Shown here: one piece after another, positions 42,671-51,958 of the stretch | Layout of the letters: every line of letters starts with the position of its first letter | Numbering within the stretch: position 1 is the first letter of the stretch | NCBI RefSeq assembly: GCF_014190915.1 | Contig: NZ_JACHVU010000010.1 | Location: 25,627-89,626 of the forward strand | Source: Mycolicibacterium iranicum | Lineage (GTDB): Bacteria; Actinomycetota; Actinomycetes; Mycobacteriales; Mycobacteriaceae | Direction of reading: 5' to 3' | DNA length: 64,000 nt | Position numbers and translations under genes: made by a program | Notes under the pieces: model-generated | The model's input: the letters and a program-made list of their open reading frames with translations, nothing else | The model's database searches: none | Told to the model about the DNA's origin: nothing

Positions 42671-44011
42671 ATGGATCGGCAGAAGGAATTCGTGCTGCGC
42701 ACGCTGGAGGAACGCGACATCCGCTTCGTCCGGCTGTGGTTCACCGACGTGCTCGGATACCTGAAATCCGTCGCCATCGCCCCCGCCGAACTCGAGGGCG
42801 CCTTCGAGGAGGGCATCGGCTTCGACGGCTCGTCGATCGAGGGCTTCGCCCGGGTGTCCGAGGCCGACATGGTCGCGCGCCCCGATCCCTCGACCTTCCA
42901 GATCCTGCCGTGGGCCGACGGCTCCGGAAAGCCCCACTCGGCGCGCATGTTCTGCGACATCACAATGCCCGACGGTTCACCGTCGTGGGCCGACTCGCGC
43001 CACGTGCTGCGCCGCCAGCTGTCGAAGGCCAGCGACCTCGGCTTCTCCTGCTACGTGCACCCCGAGATCGAGTTCTTCCTCCTCAAGCCCGGCCCCGACG
43101 ACGGCACCCCGCCCGTGCCGGCCGACAACGGCGGCTACTTCGACCAGGCCGTGCACGACTCGGCGCCGAACTTCCGCCGGCACGCGATCGACGCCCTGGA
43201 ACAGATGGGCATCTCGGTCGAGTTCAGCCATCACGAAGGCGCCCCCGGCCAGCAGGAGATCGACCTGCGCTACGCCGACGCACTGTCCATGGCCGACAAC
43301 GTCATGACCTTCCGCTACCTCGTCAAGGAGGTGGCCCTCGGCGACGGCGTCCGGGCGTCGTTCATGCCCAAGCCGTTCGCCGAGCATCCCGGGTCGGCGA
43401 TGCACACCCACATGAGCCTGTTCGAGGGTGAGACCAACGCGTTCCACAGCCCCGACGACCCGCTCCAGCTCTCCGACATCGGAAAGTCGTTCATCGCAGG
43501 CATTCTCGAGCACGCCAACGAGATCAGCGCCGTCACCAACCAGTGGGTGAACTCCTACAAGCGGCTGGTGCACGGCGGTGAGGCGCCGACCGCGGCGTCC
43601 TGGGGTGCGGCCAACCGCTCGGCGCTGGTGCGGGTTCCGATGTACACCCCGCACAAGGTGTCCTCGCGGCGCGTCGAGGTGCGCAGCCCCGACTCGGCCT
43701 GCAACCCGTACCTGACCTTCGCGGTCCTGCTCGCGGCCGGACTGCGCGGCATCGAGAAGAACTACGTGCTGGGCCCGCAGGCCGAGGACAACGTCTGGAG
43801 CCTCACGCCCGAAGAACGCCGCGCGATGGGCTACAAGGAACTGCCGGGCAGCCTCGGGGTCGCGCTGTCGGACATGGAGAACTCCGAATTGGTCGCCGAG
43901 GCGCTCGGCGAGCACGTCTTCGACTTCTTCCTGCGCAACAAGCGCAGCGAGTGGGAGAACTACCGCAGCCACGTCACGCCCTACGAGCTGAAGACCTACC
44001 TGTCCCTCTGA
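42671..44011 (+). CDS. glnA2: glutamine synthetase GlnA2
   Basis: A type I glutamine synthetase of 446 residues: FDGSSIEGFARVSEADMVARPD, MFCDITMPDG, the glutamate-binding NQWVNSYKRLVHGGEAPTA and the ATP-site VSSRRVEVRSPDSACNPYL are all present. At about residue 375, where GlnA1 has the adenylylated tyrosine (LYELPPEE), this one has VWSLTPEE with Trp and no tyrosine, so GlnE cannot switch it off the same way. This matches the non-adenylylated short form seen as GlnA2 in actinobacteria. Some actinobacterial GlnA paralogues act on polyamines instead, which should be kept in mind. glnE follows 46 bp later. Confidence 0.94.
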   Translation: MDRQKEFVLRTLEERDIRFVRLWFTDVLGYLKSVAIAPAELEGAFEEGIGFDGSSIEGFARVSEADMVARPDPSTFQILPWADGSGKPHSARMFCDITMPDGSPSWADSRHVLRRQLSKASDLGFSCYVHPEIEFFLLKPGPDDGTPPVPADNGGYFDQAVHDSAPNFRRHAIDALEQMGISVEFSHHEGAPGQQEIDLRYADALSMADNVMTFRYLVKEVALGDGVRASFMPKPFAEHPGSAMHTHMSLFEGETNAFHSPDDPLQLSDIGKSFIAGILEHANEISAVTNQWVNSYKRLVHGGEAPTAASWGAANRSALVRVPMYTPHKVSSRRVEVRSPDSACNPYLTFAVLLAAGLRGIEKNYVLGPQAEDNVWSLTPEERRAMGYKELPGSLGVALSDMENSELVAEALGEHVFDFFLRNKRSEWENYRSHVTPYELKTYLSL

Positions 44012-44057
44012 CAGGGCTGTGTCCCTGGCGGGCCGGGGCCCGCGCTACCTTGATGGC

Positions 44058-47036
44058 GTGGCCAAACCCGCGACGCAGCGACCCAAGCTGCCCGGCGTCG
44101 GTCGACTCGGGCTCGTGGAACCGACGGCGCAGGCCGACCTCGACGCACTCGGGTGGAACACCGACGCCCACGTCGAACTGCTGTGGTCACTGTCGCGCGC
44201 TCCCGACGCCGACACCGCGCTGAAGGCGATCGTGCGCCTGTCCGAAGCGCTGGAGTCCGGTTGGAACGACCTCGACACCGCGCTGCGTAAGGATCGCGGG
44301 CTGCGCGGACGCCTGTTCGCCGTCCTCGGATCGTCGTTGGCCCTGGGCGACCACCTGGTCGCCAACCCCGACTCGTGGCGACTTCTCGCCGGCGACGTCA
44401 GGCTGCCCGACCCTCAGCAGCTGCGCGACATGTTCGCCGAACGGGCCGACAGCGCAACGGGTCCCACGAGCGCGGCGGTCCCGCCGCTGCGCACCCTCTA
44501 CCGCGACCGTCTCCTCGTGCTGGCTGCTCTGGACGTGGCCTCCACCGTCGAGAACGAACCGGTGCTGCCGTTCACCGTCGTCGGCGAACACCTCTCCGAC
44601 CTCGCCGACGCGGCGCTGGCCGCGGCACTGCGGGTCGTGACGGCGTCGGTGTGCGGCGACCAGCCCGCGCCCACCCTGACCATCATCGCGATGGGCAAAT
44701 GCGGTGCGCGGGAACTGAATTACGTCAGCGATGTCGACGTCATCTTCGTCGCCGACGACGACGCCCACAGCAGCCTCGCGCTGGCCACCCGGATCGCCGG
44801 CGAGATGATGCGGCTGGCCTCCGATGCGTTCTTCGAAGTCGACGCCGCGCTGCGCCCCGAGGGCAAGCAGGGGCAGCTGGTGCGCACCCTGGAATCGCAT
44901 GTGGCCTACTACGAGCGCTGGGCCAAGACGTGGGAGTTCCAGGCATTGCTCAAGGCCCGGCCCGCCGCCGGTGACGAGGACCTCGGGCGGCGCTACATCG
45001 ACGCGCTGATGCCCATGGTGTGGACGGCCTCCCAACGCGAGGACTTCGTGCCCGAGGTGCAGGCCATGCGCCGGCGCGTGGAGGAATTGGTGCCCGCGGG
45101 TGTACGGACCCGCGAGATCAAGCTGGGCACAGGCGGTCTGCGCGACGTCGAGTTCGCCGTGCAGCTGCTGCAACTCGTGCACGGCCGCACCGACGAGTCA
45201 CTGCACGTCGCCTCGACGGTGAACGCGCTGACCGCGCTCGGCGACGGCGGGTACATCGGGCGCGACGACGCCGCGAACATGACGGCGTCCTACGAATTCC
45301 TGCGGCTGCTCGAACACCGGTTGCAGCTTCAACGCCTCAAGCGCACCCACATGCTGCCCGAGGCCGACGACGAGGAGGCGATGCGCTGGCTCGCCCGCGC
45401 CGCCCACATGCGACCCGACGGCCGCCACGACGCGCTCGGCGTGCTGAGGGAAGAACTCAAGCGGCAGAACCACCGGGTGTCGCGCCTGCACGCGAAAATC
45501 TTCTACCAGCCGCTGCTGGAATCGGTCGGTCAAGCGTCCCTGGGCATTTCGGACGTGATGAGCACCGACGCCGCCGAACGCCAGCTGGCGGCACTGGGGT
45601 ACGAAGGGCCGCAGAGCGCGCTGACACATCTGGCGGCGCTGACCGGCGGGACGGGCCGGCGGGGCCGGGTGCAGCAGGTGCTGCTCCCCACGCTGCTCGA
45701 CTGGCTGTCCGACACCCCCGACCCGGACGCCGGGCTGCTGAACTACCGCAGGATCAGCGACGAACTCGCCGAGCAGCGCTGGTTTCTCGCCACCCTGCGC
45801 GACGAGGGGGCCGTCGCCAAACGGCTGATGCACGTGATCGGCACCTCCGCCTACGTCCCGGAGCTGTTGATGCGCGCACCCGAGGTGATCCAGATGTATG
45901 CCGACGGCCCCAACGGGCCCAAGCTGTGTGACGTGGACACCGAGGGTGTCGCGAAGTCTCTGGTGGCCTCGGCGGCGCGCCACAGCGACCCACTGCGGGC
46001 GATCGCGGCGGCGCGCTCCCTGCGCCGCCGTGAGCTCGCCCGGATCGCGTCGGCCGACCTGCTGGGCATGTTGGACGTCACCGATGTCTGTAAGCAGCTG
46101 ACGCTGGTGTGGGTGGCGGTCCTGCAGGCCGCCCTCGATGCGATCATGCGGGCCAACGCCCCGGACGGACGGGCCCCGGCGCGCATCGCGGTCATCGGCA
46201 TGGGACGCCTCGGCGGTGGTGAACTCGGGTACGGCTCGGACGCCGACGTGATGTTCGTCTGCGAACCCACAGCGGGCGTCGAGGAGTCGGTGGCGGTGAA
46301 GTGGGCGGTGACGGTGGCCGAACAGGTCCGCGCCCGGCTCGGAACGCCCAGCGCCGACCCGCCGCTGGAGGTGGACGCCAACCTGCGACCCGAGGGGCGC
46401 AGCGGCCCCCTCGTGCGCACCCTGGCGTCCTACGAGGCCTACTACGCGCAGTGGGCGCAGGCCTGGGAGATCCAGGCGCTGTTGCGCGCGCACCGGGTGG
46501 CAGGTGACCTGGAGCTGGGGGAGCGGTTCCTGCTGATGATCGACAAGACGCGCTACCCCGCCGGGGGCGCATCGGCCGAGACGGTGCAGGAGATCCGCCG
46601 GATCAAGGCGCGCGTCGACGCCGAACGGCTGCCGCGCGGCGCCGACCCCAACACCCACACCAAGCTGGGGCGTGGCGGCCTGGCCGACATCGAGTGGACC
46701 GTGCAGCTGCTGCAACTGCGCTTCGCCCACAAGATCTCGGCGCTGCACACCACCTCGACGCTGGACACCCTCAACGCCATCGGTGCCGCCGAGCTGATCG
46801 CCGAGGGCGATCTGGAGCTGCTGCGCGATGCGTGGCTGACCGCGACGAAGGCCCGCAACGCGCTGGTGCTGGTGCGCGGCAAACCGACCGATCAGCTGCC
46901 CGGCCCGGGCAAGATGCTCAACGCCGTCGCGGTGGCGGCGGGCTGGCCCAACGGCGACGGCGGCGAATTCCTGGACAACTACCTACGGGTGACACGCAGG
47001 GCAAAAGCCGTGGTGCTGAGAGTTTTCGGAGGCTGA
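44058..47036 (+). CDS. glnE: glutamine synthetase adenylyltransferase GlnE
   Basis: GlnE adds AMP to, and removes it from, the regulatory tyrosine of GlnA1. The 992-residue protein has two nucleotidyltransferase domains: the N-terminal de-adenylylating one with MGKCGARELNYVSDVDVIFV near residue 215, and the C-terminal adenylylating one with MGRLGGGELGYGSDADVMFV near residue 715, each carrying the D-x-D metal pair. The repeated LRPEGKQGQLVRTL / LRPEGRSGPLVRTL marks the internal duplication. The GTG at 44058 gives (M)AKPATQRPKLPGVGRLGLV, close to M. tuberculosis GlnE; an upstream start at 44019 is possible but unlikely. A thioesterase gene starts 2 bp after its end. Confidence 0.96.
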   Translation: MAKPATQRPKLPGVGRLGLVEPTAQADLDALGWNTDAHVELLWSLSRAPDADTALKAIVRLSEALESGWNDLDTALRKDRGLRGRLFAVLGSSLALGDHLVANPDSWRLLAGDVRLPDPQQLRDMFAERADSATGPTSAAVPPLRTLYRDRLLVLAALDVASTVENEPVLPFTVVGEHLSDLADAALAAALRVVTASVCGDQPAPTLTIIAMGKCGARELNYVSDVDVIFVADDDAHSSLALATRIAGEMMRLASDAFFEVDAALRPEGKQGQLVRTLESHVAYYERWAKTWEFQALLKARPAAGDEDLGRRYIDALMPMVWTASQREDFVPEVQAMRRRVEELVPAGVRTREIKLGTGGLRDVEFAVQLLQLVHGRTDESLHVASTVNALTALGDGGYIGRDDAANMTASYEFLRLLEHRLQLQRLKRTHMLPEADDEEAMRWLARAAHMRPDGRHDALGVLREELKRQNHRVSRLHAKIFYQPLLESVGQASLGISDVMSTDAAERQLAALGYEGPQSALTHLAALTGGTGRRGRVQQVLLPTLLDWLSDTPDPDAGLLNYRRISDELAEQRWFLATLRDEGAVAKRLMHVIGTSAYVPELLMRAPEVIQMYADGPNGPKLCDVDTEGVAKSLVASAARHSDPLRAIAAARSLRRRELARIASADLLGMLDVTDVCKQLTLVWVAVLQAALDAIMRANAPDGRAPARIAVIGMGRLGGGELGYGSDADVMFVCEPTAGVEESVAVKWAVTVAEQVRARLGTPSADPPLEVDANLRPEGRSGPLVRTLASYEAYYAQWAQAWEIQALLRAHRVAGDLELGERFLLMIDKTRYPAGGASAETVQEIRRIKARVDAERLPRGADPNTHTKLGRGGLADIEWTVQLLQLRFAHKISALHTTSTLDTLNAIGAAELIAEGDLELLRDAWLTATKARNALVLVRGKPTDQLPGPGKMLNAVAVAAGWPNGDGGEFLDNYLRVTRRAKAVVLRVFGG

Positions 47037-47038
47037 GG

Positions 47039-47668
47039 GTGCAATTTCCGTTCGACGTCATCAGCGCCGAGGAATACGACCGGCAGCGGGAGAGCTATGT
47101 GCCGCTGACCGACGCGCTGCGCCGCCTGATCGACGCGGGCATCCACACCGCCGTCGACGAGGCGACCGTGGCGCAGGCGCTCGCCCACCTGTCGGCGGCG
47201 ACGGAACTGCTGGAAGGCGAACAGCGCACCGCCACCTCGACGCTGCGGCACGCGGACACCGGGCGCCCGCTGGCGTGGGCGAATCCAGCTGTGGGACTGC
47301 GCAATGCGATCGCCCCACCGATGATCATCCAGCACGAGGCCGACGGGACCTGCTGGAGCGAGTTCACCCTCGGTCCGGCGTATGAGGGTCCCCCCGGATG
47401 GGTGCACGGCGGAATCTGCGCGTTGCTGCTCGACCACATCCTCGGTGAGGTCGCCAGCGAGGGACTGAACCAGCCGAAGTTCACCGGCACCATCAGCGTG
47501 AAGTACCTGCGTGGCACACATCTCGGACGGGTGCGCGCCGAGGCGTTCGTCGAACGCTCCGAAGGCGTGAAAACCTATGCGCGCGGCTACCTCAAGGACG
47601 ACGAGGGCATCACCGTCGAGGCCGACGGCGTGTTCATCAAACCCGCCTGGGCGCGGGACGCCGGATGA
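47039..47668 (+). CDS. PaaI-type hotdog thioesterase
   Basis: A 209-residue acyl-CoA thioesterase. The hotdog core has EGPPGWVHGGICALLLDHIL near residue 118, with the catalytic HGG pair, followed by FTGTISVKYLRGTHLGRV and VEADGVFIKPAW. An N-terminal helical part of about 80 residues precedes the hotdog. The GTG start lies 2 bp after glnE and the stop overlaps the next gene (ATGA), so it is the middle of a glnE-thioesterase-oxidoreductase transcript. Acyl substrate unknown. Confidence 0.88.
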   Translation: MQFPFDVISAEEYDRQRESYVPLTDALRRLIDAGIHTAVDEATVAQALAHLSAATELLEGEQRTATSTLRHADTGRPLAWANPAVGLRNAIAPPMIIQHEADGTCWSEFTLGPAYEGPPGWVHGGICALLLDHILGEVASEGLNQPKFTGTISVKYLRGTHLGRVRAEAFVERSEGVKTYARGYLKDDEGITVEADGVFIKPAWARDAG

Positions 47669-48519
47669 GGTTCTACATCTCGACGGCGTTCCTCGACACC
47701 CGCGAAGCCGTCGAGATCGCCCGCGCCGCAGACGACCTCGGCTACTACGGGATGGCGATCCCCGATCACGTGATCAACCTCGAGACGCTGGCCACGCCCT
47801 ACCCGTACACCAAGGACGGGGCGAGGCGCTGGGAGGCGTTCACCGATTGGCCGGACCCGTGGGTGATGATCGGCGCCGTCGCGCTCGCCACGACGCAGCT
47901 GCACTTCGTCACCACCGTGTACCTGCCCGCGATGCGGGACCCGTACTCGGCCGCCAAAGCGATCGGCACCGCGGCGGTGCTCGCCGAGGGCCGGTTGCAG
48001 CTCGGCGTCGGCGTGGGCTGGTGCCGCGAGGAATTCGAGCTGCTGGGCCAGCAGTTCGAACGGCGCGGCAAGCGCACCGACGAGATGCTGGAGCTCATGA
48101 AGGCGCTGTGGTCGCCGGGCTGGACGGAGTTCGCCGGCGAGTTCTACACCGCCCCACGGCTGGAGATGGAGCCGACACCGCCGCCCATCCCAATCTACGT
48201 CGGCGGACTGTCCGACATCGCCCTGCGTCGCGCTGCACGCCACGACGGCTGGATCGGCGACCTCATCAGCCTGGACCAGGCGCTCGAGCGGGTGGCCACC
48301 GTGGGCCGGCTACGTGCCGAAAAGGGCCTGACGATGGACGATTTCGAGGTCATCACGCCGCTGACCGATGCCTTCCTGCCCGAACACTACGAGCGTGCGG
48401 CGGCCGGTGGGATCACCGGCATCATCACGATGCCGTGGATGTTCTACAGCGGCCCCGACGCATCCCTGGACCAGAAGATCGACGGGATGCGCCGGTTCCG
48501 TGAGGATCTCGGTCTGTGA
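47665..48519 (+). CDS. LLM-class, F420-dependent oxidoreductase
   Basis: A 284-residue TIM-barrel oxidoreductase of the luciferase-like family that probably uses F420 (TIGR03619-like). It has LQLGVGVGWCREEFELLGQQ near residue 112 and PPIPIYVGGLSDIALRRAARH near residue 172, followed by DGWIGDLISLDQALERV. The N-terminus MRFYISTAFLDTREAVEIAR is typical. It is coupled to the thioesterase gene by a 4-bp overlap. Mycobacteria hold many such enzymes; no substrate can be read. Confidence 0.9.
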   Translation: MRFYISTAFLDTREAVEIARAADDLGYYGMAIPDHVINLETLATPYPYTKDGARRWEAFTDWPDPWVMIGAVALATTQLHFVTTVYLPAMRDPYSAAKAIGTAAVLAEGRLQLGVGVGWCREEFELLGQQFERRGKRTDEMLELMKALWSPGWTEFAGEFYTAPRLEMEPTPPPIPIYVGGLSDIALRRAARHDGWIGDLISLDQALERVATVGRLRAEKGLTMDDFEVITPLTDAFLPEHYERAAAGGITGIITMPWMFYSGPDASLDQKIDGMRRFREDLGL

Positions 48520-48520
48520 A

Positions 48521-51500
48521 CTAGACGATCACGCCCGAGGCCCCGGCGATGGGCACTGTGACCGTGATCGGCAGGGTGCCGCCGTAGCCGTCGTCGACGA
48601 TGATCGTGAAGACGTCCCGCTTGTCGTTCTCGGTCGCGCCCGGAGCCCCCGCTGCAGCGCGGGCGGCGTCGGTCGGGGTGTAGACGAACGCGCCTGTCGC
48701 ACCGACGAAGACGGTGCCCCTGGGCGTGCCCCCCGGGCCGGCGTAGGTGATGACGTCGCGTTCGGGGTCGGTCACCGACACGGTGCCGGCGACCTTGCCG
48801 CTCCCCGGTGCCGGGGTGCCGACCGTGACCGCGCCGTCCTTCGGACCCTGGTTGACATGCCCCAAAGGTGCGATCGTGGCGCTGACGAGCACCGACGTCG
48901 TGCCGCCGTGGCCATCGTCGACCGTGACCCGGAACCGGTCGATCCTGTCCCACGACGGCGCGAAGCGCTCGCTCGCCTCCGCCCGGGCCTCGGCGGTGGG
49001 GGTGTAGGTGAACGTGCCGTCGGGGTTGACCGTGATCGTGCCCTTGCGCGTGCTCTCCGGCGCGCTGAACGTCAGGGTGTCTCCGTCGGCCTCGTCCGCC
49101 GTGATCTTGCCGGTCACCAGACCGCTGTTGAGGTTGGTGAACTGGTCGGCGACATCCACCCCTGACGGCCTGCTGTTGAGCGGTTTGATCCGGACGGTCA
49201 CCGCGACCGTCGCGGTGCCTCCGTGGCCGTCGTCGACGACGATGTCGAAGGTGTCCACCTTGTCGTCTGCGCCGGCGCCGGCTGCTGCGGCGGCATGGCG
49301 GGCGGCCTCGGTGGGCGTGTAGGTGAAGCGGCCACGCGCGCTCATCACCACCACGCCGCCCTTGTCGGTGGCCGACGCCGTGTAGGTCAGGCCGTCGCGG
49401 TCGAGGTCACGGGCGGTGACCCGGCCGTAGACGTCGGCGCTGAACCACGAAGGGCTCGTGCTGACCGTAGCCGACGGAGAGTTGTTGCCCGGCTTGACCT
49501 TCACCGTCACGGTGATGGTCCGCACCCCGCCGTGACCGTCGTCGACGACCACGTCGAAGGTGTCCTGCTTGTCGGCCGCGGTGGCGCCGGCCGCCGCGGC
49601 GGTGTGCCTGGCCGCTGCGGTGGGGTTGTAGGTGAACCTGCCGTCCTCGTCGATGACGACCGTGCCCCCCTTCGCGGTGGGCGACGCGGTGTAGGTCAGC
49701 GTGTCCCTGTCGGTGTCCCGGCCGGTGACGGTGCCCCGGACCGTGGCGCTGAACCACGACAGGCTCGACCTGACGGTCGCGGTGGGCGCGGCGTTGGCCG
49801 GGGCGATGGTGACCACGACGGGCACCGTGATGACCCCGCGCCTGCTGTCGCTGATCGTCAGGACGAAGGTGTCCTGCTTCTGGTCGGCGGTCGCGCCCGT
49901 CGCGGCGGCGGCATGCCGCGCCGCAGCGCTCGGGGTGTAGGTGAACGTGAACCCGTCGCCCGACCGCGTGACGGTGACGGTTCCCTTGCCCGGCCGCGAC
50001 GCCGTGGCGGTCAACGGGTTGCCTTCGGGGTCGGTGACGCCGACCGAACCGGTGACCACCCCGGATCCGTTGGGCGCGTTGACGACCGGCGCCCCGGCCA
50101 CCGGGTTCTGATTGGGTCCCGTCAGCGAGATCAGGTGGACCTTGTTGTTGCTGAAGTCGGCCCAGTAGAGCTGGGTGCCGTCGGGGCTCACCGCGATGGC
50201 GGCGGGGCCGTCGACGAGGTACGGATTGGCGACCACGGTGGTCAGTTCGGCCTTGCTCGCGATGTCGTAGACCGACAGCTTGCCGTCCCCGCTGCGCGCC
50301 ACGAAAAGCGTTGTGCCGTCCGGACTGACTGCGACGTCGAAGGGCGTGCCCGCCCCCACGGCGATGCTGTCGACGATCTCATGTGTCGCGGTGTCGATGA
50401 TGTGCACGCTGCCGCTGGGGTCGGAGAGGTAGACCCGCGAACTGTCGGCCCCGAAGGTTAGACCCAACGATCCCGGCGTGACGGACGCGATGGTCGTGGC
50501 GACGAGGGAGAACGGTGAGAAGTAGGACACGTCGCCGGTGTCGCTCGTGGTGTAGATCTTCAGTCCGTCGGGGCTGACCGCGATCGTCGACGTGCCCTCG
50601 GGCACACCGAAGATGGTGCCCGTGACGGTATTGCTCAGGGTGCTGATCCGCGACACCGTGCCGTCTTCGCCGTTGACGACGTACACGCTGGACCCGTTCG
50701 GGCTAATGGCGATACCGGTCGGAGCCTTGCCCACCCGGATGGAGGCGACCAGGGAGTTCGTCGCGGTGCTGATGACCGAGACCCGACCGGACGCGACGCC
50801 GGTGACGTAGAGGCGGCTTCCGCCGGGTGTCAGCGCCATCATCGCCGGGTTCGAGAAGAGGGTGATGGTGTCGATCACCGAGCCGGTCAAGGTGTCGATG
50901 ACCGTGATCGACTTGCTGCCGGAATTCGCCACGTACGCCCGGGTGTCGGTGGCGACCACGTCGGTCGGCTGCGTGCCGACGAGCACCTCACCGAGACGAC
51001 TGATGGCGGCCGCCTGTTCCGGCGTCAGCAGTGCGGTGGCGATGGCGTTGCCCGACGCTCCGGTGAGCTTGGTCGAGTCGGGCAGGCCGAGCTGACGGCG
51101 TGCCGCGCCGGCGAGCACCCACCACAGCGGCGACTCGGTGGGCGCTTCGGGTGCACCGGCGGGGCCGAGCAGCGACGCGAGAATGCTGGACAGGGTGACC
51201 GAGGCCGACGCAGGAGCGGGGGACTGATCGGCGGGGGCCGGCGGCGCGGCGGGAACGTCCTCGGCCGCGGCCGGTTCGGCTGCCGGCACCTCGGGATCGG
51301 CGGCGGCCGGCGCGGCGACCGGCTCTTCGGCCGCGGGCTCGGGATCGGGCGTCGTCTCGGCATCGGTCCCGAGATCGGCGTCGTCACCGGCGACCTCTTC
51401 GGGGGCTGGGGTCGGCGCGGATTCCGAGCCGGCGCTGTTCCCCGAACCGTCCGACCCGGTCTCCGGGGCGGGGTCCTCGTCCTCGGACTCCTCGTCCGCC

Positions 51501-51766
51501 GGGAGCTCCTCGTCCTCGGGTTCGACGTCGGCAGGCTCCTCGTCTGCGGGGGGCTCGGGATCACCGGTGTCCCCGTCGGACGGGCCGGGGTTCTCGCTAC
51601 CCAAATCCTCGGTCGTCGTGTCGCCTGCGGGGCTTTCGCTCACCGAGTTCGACGCGCCGGCACCGTCATCGGCTAACGCGATTCCCGGAGATCCGGCGAG
51701 GCCGAACCCCACCCCCAGAGCAAATGCCAACGCGCCGATACGCCCGACGTAGTGTGAATGCCGCAC
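48521..51766 (-). CDS. large secreted beta-propeller and VCBS-repeat protein
   Basis: A 1081-residue exported protein. The signal peptide ends at PGIALA-DD (residue 32). Residues 33-200 are a low-complexity acidic linker rich in Asp, Glu, Pro and Ala. Residues 245-555 hold about seven YVTN-type beta-propeller blades (motifs like AYVANSGSKSITVIDTLTGS, IAISPNGSSVYVVNG). After that come five VCBS/cadherin-like repeats of about 95 residues with TYTASPTAKGGTV, FTYTPTEAARHAAAAAGA and VVDDGHGGTATVAVTV. No C-terminal membrane anchor or sorting motif is seen. It is probably an extracellular or wall-associated adhesion-like protein; mycobacteria have several such Ig-like repeat proteins of unknown role. 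Confidence 0.9.
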   Translation of the reverse strand: MRHSHYVGRIGALAFALGVGFGLAGSPGIALADDGAGASNSVSESPAGDTTTEDLGSENPGPSDGDTGDPEPPADEEPADVEPEDEELPADEESEDEDPAPETGSDGSGNSAGSESAPTPAPEEVAGDDADLGTDAETTPDPEPAAEEPVAAPAAADPEVPAAEPAAAEDVPAAPPAPADQSPAPASASVTLSSILASLLGPAGAPEAPTESPLWWVLAGAARRQLGLPDSTKLTGASGNAIATALLTPEQAAAISRLGEVLVGTQPTDVVATDTRAYVANSGSKSITVIDTLTGSVIDTITLFSNPAMMALTPGGSRLYVTGVASGRVSVISTATNSLVASIRVGKAPTGIAISPNGSSVYVVNGEDGTVSRISTLSNTVTGTIFGVPEGTSTIAVSPDGLKIYTTSDTGDVSYFSPFSLVATTIASVTPGSLGLTFGADSSRVYLSDPSGSVHIIDTATHEIVDSIAVGAGTPFDVAVSPDGTTLFVARSGDGKLSVYDIASKAELTTVVANPYLVDGPAAIAVSPDGTQLYWADFSNNKVHLISLTGPNQNPVAGAPVVNAPNGSGVVTGSVGVTDPEGNPLTATASRPGKGTVTVTRSGDGFTFTYTPSAAARHAAAATGATADQKQDTFVLTISDSRRGVITVPVVVTIAPANAAPTATVRSSLSWFSATVRGTVTGRDTDRDTLTYTASPTAKGGTVVIDEDGRFTYNPTAAARHTAAAAGATAADKQDTFDVVVDDGHGGVRTITVTVKVKPGNNSPSATVSTSPSWFSADVYGRVTARDLDRDGLTYTASATDKGGVVVMSARGRFTYTPTEAARHAAAAAGAGADDKVDTFDIVVDDGHGGTATVAVTVRIKPLNSRPSGVDVADQFTNLNSGLVTGKITADEADGDTLTFSAPESTRKGTITVNPDGTFTYTPTAEARAEASERFAPSWDRIDRFRVTVDDGHGGTTSVLVSATIAPLGHVNQGPKDGAVTVGTPAPGSGKVAGTVSVTDPERDVITYAGPGGTPRGTVFVGATGAFVYTPTDAARAAAGAPGATENDKRDVFTIIVDDGYGGTLPITVTVPIAGASGVIV

Positions 51767-51897
51767 GGCATTCCTCCCCCCGAAGAATTTCTACCGCTGT
51801 CAATTAAGCGAGATCCTAAGGGGGCGAGCGCGCGGATCGCGGCGCATTCCCGAATATTCACGTACGCGTCGGCGACGAGTCGTCCTCACGCACTGCA

Positions 51898-51937
51898 AAC
51901 CCGGTTGCCATCGGTGCGCCTTGATGGCAACCGGGTT
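51898..51937 (-). terminator. strong stem-loop downstream of doxX
   Basis: AACCCGGTTGCCATC (51898-51912) and GATGGCAACCGGGTT (51923-51937) pair perfectly over 15 bp around a 10-nt loop. It lies 21 bp past the end of the doxX-like gene, on its strand. There is no long U tract after it, as in many mycobacterial terminators. It should stop read-through into the large repeat-protein gene. Confidence 0.65.
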
Positions 51938-51958
51938 GTGAGCAAACGTGGTTTTGCG

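Noticed and set aside
48521..51766. An insertion sequence or recombination cassette suggested by the internal DNA repeats.
   Set aside because: The repeats are in-frame protein domains of one large gene; no transposase or terminal inverted repeats are present.
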